Source: JAGMDK01 sp023128695 (GTDB lineage Bacteria > Planctomycetota > Phycisphaerae > UBA1845 > Fen-1342). From it: a stretch of DNA of 8,721 nt. The stretch lies in NCBI GenBank assembly GCA_030628805.1, contig DAOVQG010000200.1, positions 1 through 8,721 on the forward strand, given 5' to 3'. Position numbers and translations under genes: made by a program. The notes beneath the pieces were generated by a model. It was not told where the DNA came from, searched no databases, and saw only the letters and a program-made list of their open reading frames with translations. Positions 6,192-8,721 of this stretch are shown here, piece by piece (positions within the stretch are counted from its first letter, which is position 1; every line of letters starts with the position of its first letter).

Positions 6192-8555
6192 ATGCCGACC
6201 CGAACCGCACAGCCCTGCCCGCGGCGCGACGCCATCAAGGCGCTGGCGGCGGATGACTTGACCGAGCAGGAACGCTCAGAGGCCGAAGAGCACCTCGGGC
6301 ACTGCGAGTCGTGCCGCGCTTTGTTTCGCCAATTGACGGCCGACCGCTTTCCGAAATTCCGCGGCTATACCATTCTGGCCGAGATCGACCGGGGCGGGTT
6401 CGGCATCGTCTACAAGGCCTTCCACCATGGCAAAGCGCGGGTGGAGGCGCTGAAGGTGCTGTTCGGCCAGACGGCGTTGCGGGAAGCGTATTTCGAGAAC
6501 GAAGTGCACCTGGTCGCCAAGCTCCGCCATCCCAACATTGCAACGCTGTACGAGGCCCACCTGAGCACGCCGCCGCTTTACTACGCGATGGAATTCGTCG
6601 CGGGCCGGCAGTTGGACGACTACTTCCGTTCGCGTGAGGTCGTGCTGGAAGAGCGGATCGAGATCATCAAGACGGTGGCGGGCGCCATCGAGTACGCTCA
6701 TCAGGAGGGCGTCATTCACCGCGATCTCAAGCCGCAAAACATCCTCATCGACGCCCACGGGCAAGCCCACATCGTGGACTTCGGGATTTCGAAGAAGCTC
6801 GGTCTGGCGGCGGAGGGCGAGGCGGGGGACGAGGGAGCCGCAGGCAGTCCGGGAGGTCTCGTGGGGACCTTCGGTTATATCGCCCCAGAGCAGTTGGCCG
6901 GCCAGAAGGTCGATGAACGGGCGGACGTTTACGGGCTCGGCGCGTTGCTGTTCCATGTGATCACCGGCCAGCCGGCCCGCTTCGCCACGCAGGTCGAACG
7001 CCTGACCAAGATGTTCCGCGAGCGGCGTATCAGCCGCGCGGACGATCTGGCGGCGATCATCGCCTGCGCCGTTCATCCGGAGCCGGAGCAACGTTATCCG
7101 CATTGCATGGCGATGGTTGCGGATCTCGACAATTACCTAGCCGGGCGTGAGGTGCGGGCGCGCCTGAATCCATCGCTGGGATACCGGGTTGCCCGCATCG
7201 CGACTGTTGTGCTGCGGAATCATCTCAGACCCGTGCAGGTCACGATGACCGTCGTCCTGGTGTGCTTGCTGACCCTGCTTTATTGGCGTTTGGATACCCG
7301 CTGGCAGAATATCGGCCAGACCACGGGAAAGACTTCGCTCGTGGCCTTCATGCCCAGCACGCTCGCTGCAATTCGTGCCGGTCGCATCGGCGGGGACCTG
7401 CCCGGTCTGACCCTCGGGAACTCAAAAAGCTGGCGTCTGTTATACGGCCGCCTGCTGGAGGTGTTGGCCGACGCCGATCCGTCCGTGGTCGTGTTCGATT
7501 ATTACTTCCCCGACTGCCATCCGGAGTACGACGCCGCTTTCATCCGGGGCATCCAGACGCTGAAGGCCCCCGTGGTCGTTGGAAGTAAAGAATTTGACGT
7601 TAACGGGGAGCCGGTGCTCTGTCCCGACATCCGCGCCGCGGTTCATGGTTGGGGTAGTCTGTACAGCAAGCCGCTGAAATACTTACCCGACGAGGTCTTG
7701 ATACCGATGGCAGTACAGCGCGGCTTCAACCCGTTGATTCCATCTCTTGCCGTGGCGGGCCTGGCCGCATCCCAATTCCCGGATTGTGATCTGGAACTCA
7801 GCATAGAAGGTGACGTCCTCGAACTCCGCTACCTCAAGCGCCGCCGGGCGGAGAAAGAATACCGGTACAAGCGGCAGACCTCAGAGATCCCGATCTTTGA
7901 CATCACTGAAGCCGAACCCGGTGACGTCGGTCTCATGTCCGGAGACACGTTGGTGCGAAGCTGTTTCCCGCTCACGAATGTCAGTGATTGGCACCGCGCT
8001 GCGATTCCTTTCGAGCACATTCTCACGGCCGACGCGGAGCAACGCCGCAAGTGGTTTTCCGGACGCGTCGTGCTGATAGGAAAGATGATGCCCCCGTTTG
8101 ACCGACACAAGCTGCGTTCCGGGGAAGAGGTGTTTGGTTGTCAGGTCCAGGCCCTGCTGCTCGATGCCGCGATCGCGAACACTCACACGCACCGCCTAGG
8201 CAGCGTGTGGCTGACGTTGCGTGTCTGCCTCTGGTGCGTCCTCGGGGCCATCCTGGCCAATATCATCCCGGTGCGCGAAACATGGTCGTTACGCGGTGTG
8301 ATGATAGTGGGCGCCGCGCTCTTCGCAGCCGGCATCACACTCTTGCTGCTCGTTCCGGTCCACGTTACAGACCGCTGGAGCAGCGAGGCCGTGATCGGCG
8401 TGAGTATCTTGCTCACGATCAGCGGCCCGACATTGGTTCTCAAGCTGCTCCACCGACGACAATTGCACCTGACCCCGGGAACGGTCTGGTCCGTCGAGGG
8501 CACAACCGCCCCTACGACCATGCTGACCGCGACGCCGAAGGATCATGTCGCCTGA
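6192..8555 (+). CDS. Transmembrane Ser/Thr protein kinase with N-terminal zinc finger and C-terminal CHASE2 sensor
   Basis: This 787-aa protein has four parts. Residues 9-41 form an anti-sigma-type zinc finger (Cys9, then His34-x3-Cys38-x2-Cys41). Residues 58-315 are a Hanks-type kinase: glycine loop DRGGFG (66-71; first Gly replaced by Asp), ATP-binding Lys88, helix-C Glu104, HRDLKPQN (176-183), DFG (196-198), an acidic Gly/Ala-rich activation-loop insert (207-222), GT-x3-APE (225-233), Asp245 and Arg301. All catalytic residues are present. One membrane segment (about 348-366) leads to a CHASE2-like region (about 368-668) ending in RVVLIG and GEEVFGCQVQALLLDA. Three membrane segments follow (about 672-692, 702-724, 733-753). 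The model is a cytoplasmic kinase regulated by an extracytoplasmic sensor; ligand and targets are unknown. The zinc finger suggests a link to ECF sigma factors, but none is encoded nearby. ATG 6192 is preferred over TTG 6156 on ribosome-site grounds. Confidence 0.93.
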   Translation: MPTRTAQPCPRRDAIKALAADDLTEQERSEAEEHLGHCESCRALFRQLTADRFPKFRGYTILAEIDRGGFGIVYKAFHHGKARVEALKVLFGQTALREAYFENEVHLVAKLRHPNIATLYEAHLSTPPLYYAMEFVAGRQLDDYFRSREVVLEERIEIIKTVAGAIEYAHQEGVIHRDLKPQNILIDAHGQAHIVDFGISKKLGLAAEGEAGDEGAAGSPGGLVGTFGYIAPEQLAGQKVDERADVYGLGALLFHVITGQPARFATQVERLTKMFRERRISRADDLAAIIACAVHPEPEQRYPHCMAMVADLDNYLAGREVRARLNPSLGYRVARIATVVLRNHLRPVQVTMTVVLVCLLTLLYWRLDTRWQNIGQTTGKTSLVAFMPSTLAAIRAGRIGGDLPGLTLGNSKSWRLLYGRLLEVLADADPSVVVFDYYFPDCHPEYDAAFIRGIQTLKAPVVVGSKEFDVNGEPVLCPDIRAAVHGWGSLYSKPLKYLPDEVLIPMAVQRGFNPLIPSLAVAGLAASQFPDCDLELSIEGDVLELRYLKRRRAEKEYRYKRQTSEIPIFDITEAEPGDVGLMSGDTLVRSCFPLTNVSDWHRAAIPFEHILTADAEQRRKWFSGRVVLIGKMMPPFDRHKLRSGEEVFGCQVQALLLDAAIANTHTHRLGSVWLTLRVCLWCVLGAILANIIPVRETWSLRGVMIVGAALFAAGITLLLLVPVHVTDRWSSEAVIGVSILLTISGPTLVLKLLHRRQLHLTPGTVWSVEGTTAPTTMLTATPKDHVA

Positions 8556-8563
8556 GACGCTGC

Positions 8564-8721
8564 CTCACCGGCAAGATGCCGGTGCCACACGACTCACCGG
8601 CAAGATGACGGTGCCACACGACTCACCGGCAAGATGACGGTGCCACACGACTCACCGGCAAGATGACGGTGCCACATGCCTCACCGGCAAGATGCCGGTG
8701 CCACACGACTCACCGGCAAGA
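8564..8721. repeat. 29-bp hairpin tandem repeat array, opposite orientation, runs off the window
   Basis: Five full 29-bp units (8564, 8593, 8622, 8651, 8680) and part of a sixth are the reverse complement of the array at 4709-4911. The core is CACCGGCA-AGA-TGCCGGTG. Units 2, 3 and 4 share a C-to-A change (ATGACGG) that breaks one stem pair, which points to local copying of a mutated unit. The array starts eight bases after the kinase stop codon. It has no T-tract and no spacers. Confidence 0.93.

Noticed and set aside
6276..7103. Long minus-strand frame (275 aa) opposite the kinase
   Set aside because: Antisense shadow of the kinase coding sequence; no recognisable domain or start signal.

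Overview
The window looks like a high-GC bacterial chromosome, most probably from the Planctomycetota. This is an inference from three things: a transmembrane Ser/Thr kinase with an N-terminal anti-sigma-type zinc finger, the gene order tpiA-secG-yicC, and many short hairpin-forming intergenic repeats. No rRNA or marker gene is present to confirm it.

Layout. Positions 1-402 (+) hold the 3' end of an alanine racemase-like gene, which runs tail-to-tail into, and overlaps by 59 nt, an extended-SDR nucleotide-sugar epimerase (344-1282, -). The epimerase is translationally coupled to an upstream TatD-family metal-dependent hydrolase (1285-2085, -). A 218-bp nested inverted-repeat element (2104-2321) separates these two from a second minus-strand cluster read in the order tpiA (3761-4540), secG (3306-3677), yicC (2333-3214).

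Positions 4541-5465 are a 925-bp divergent intergenic region with no credible gene. It carries four unrelated tandem repeats: a 7-mer, an 8-mer, a 29-bp hairpin unit in seven copies, and an alternating 22/24-bp unit. To its right, on the plus strand, lie a secreted 3D-domain (double-psi barrel) protein (5466-6002) and a 787-aa membrane kinase with the order zinc finger, kinase, TM, CHASE2, three TM (6192-8555). The window ends inside a second array of the 29-bp hairpin unit in the opposite orientation.

Functionally, the minus-strand genes are housekeeping: glycolysis, protein export, RNA turnover, a TatD hydrolase and sugar-nucleotide supply. The plus-strand pair is cell-envelope and signalling related. 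Each plus-strand gene has its own ribosome binding site, and a repeat lies between them, so co-transcription is uncertain. The most distinctive content is the kinase architecture and the family of hairpin repeats that sit against stop codons. No CRISPR array, tRNA, rRNA, transposase or phage gene was seen.
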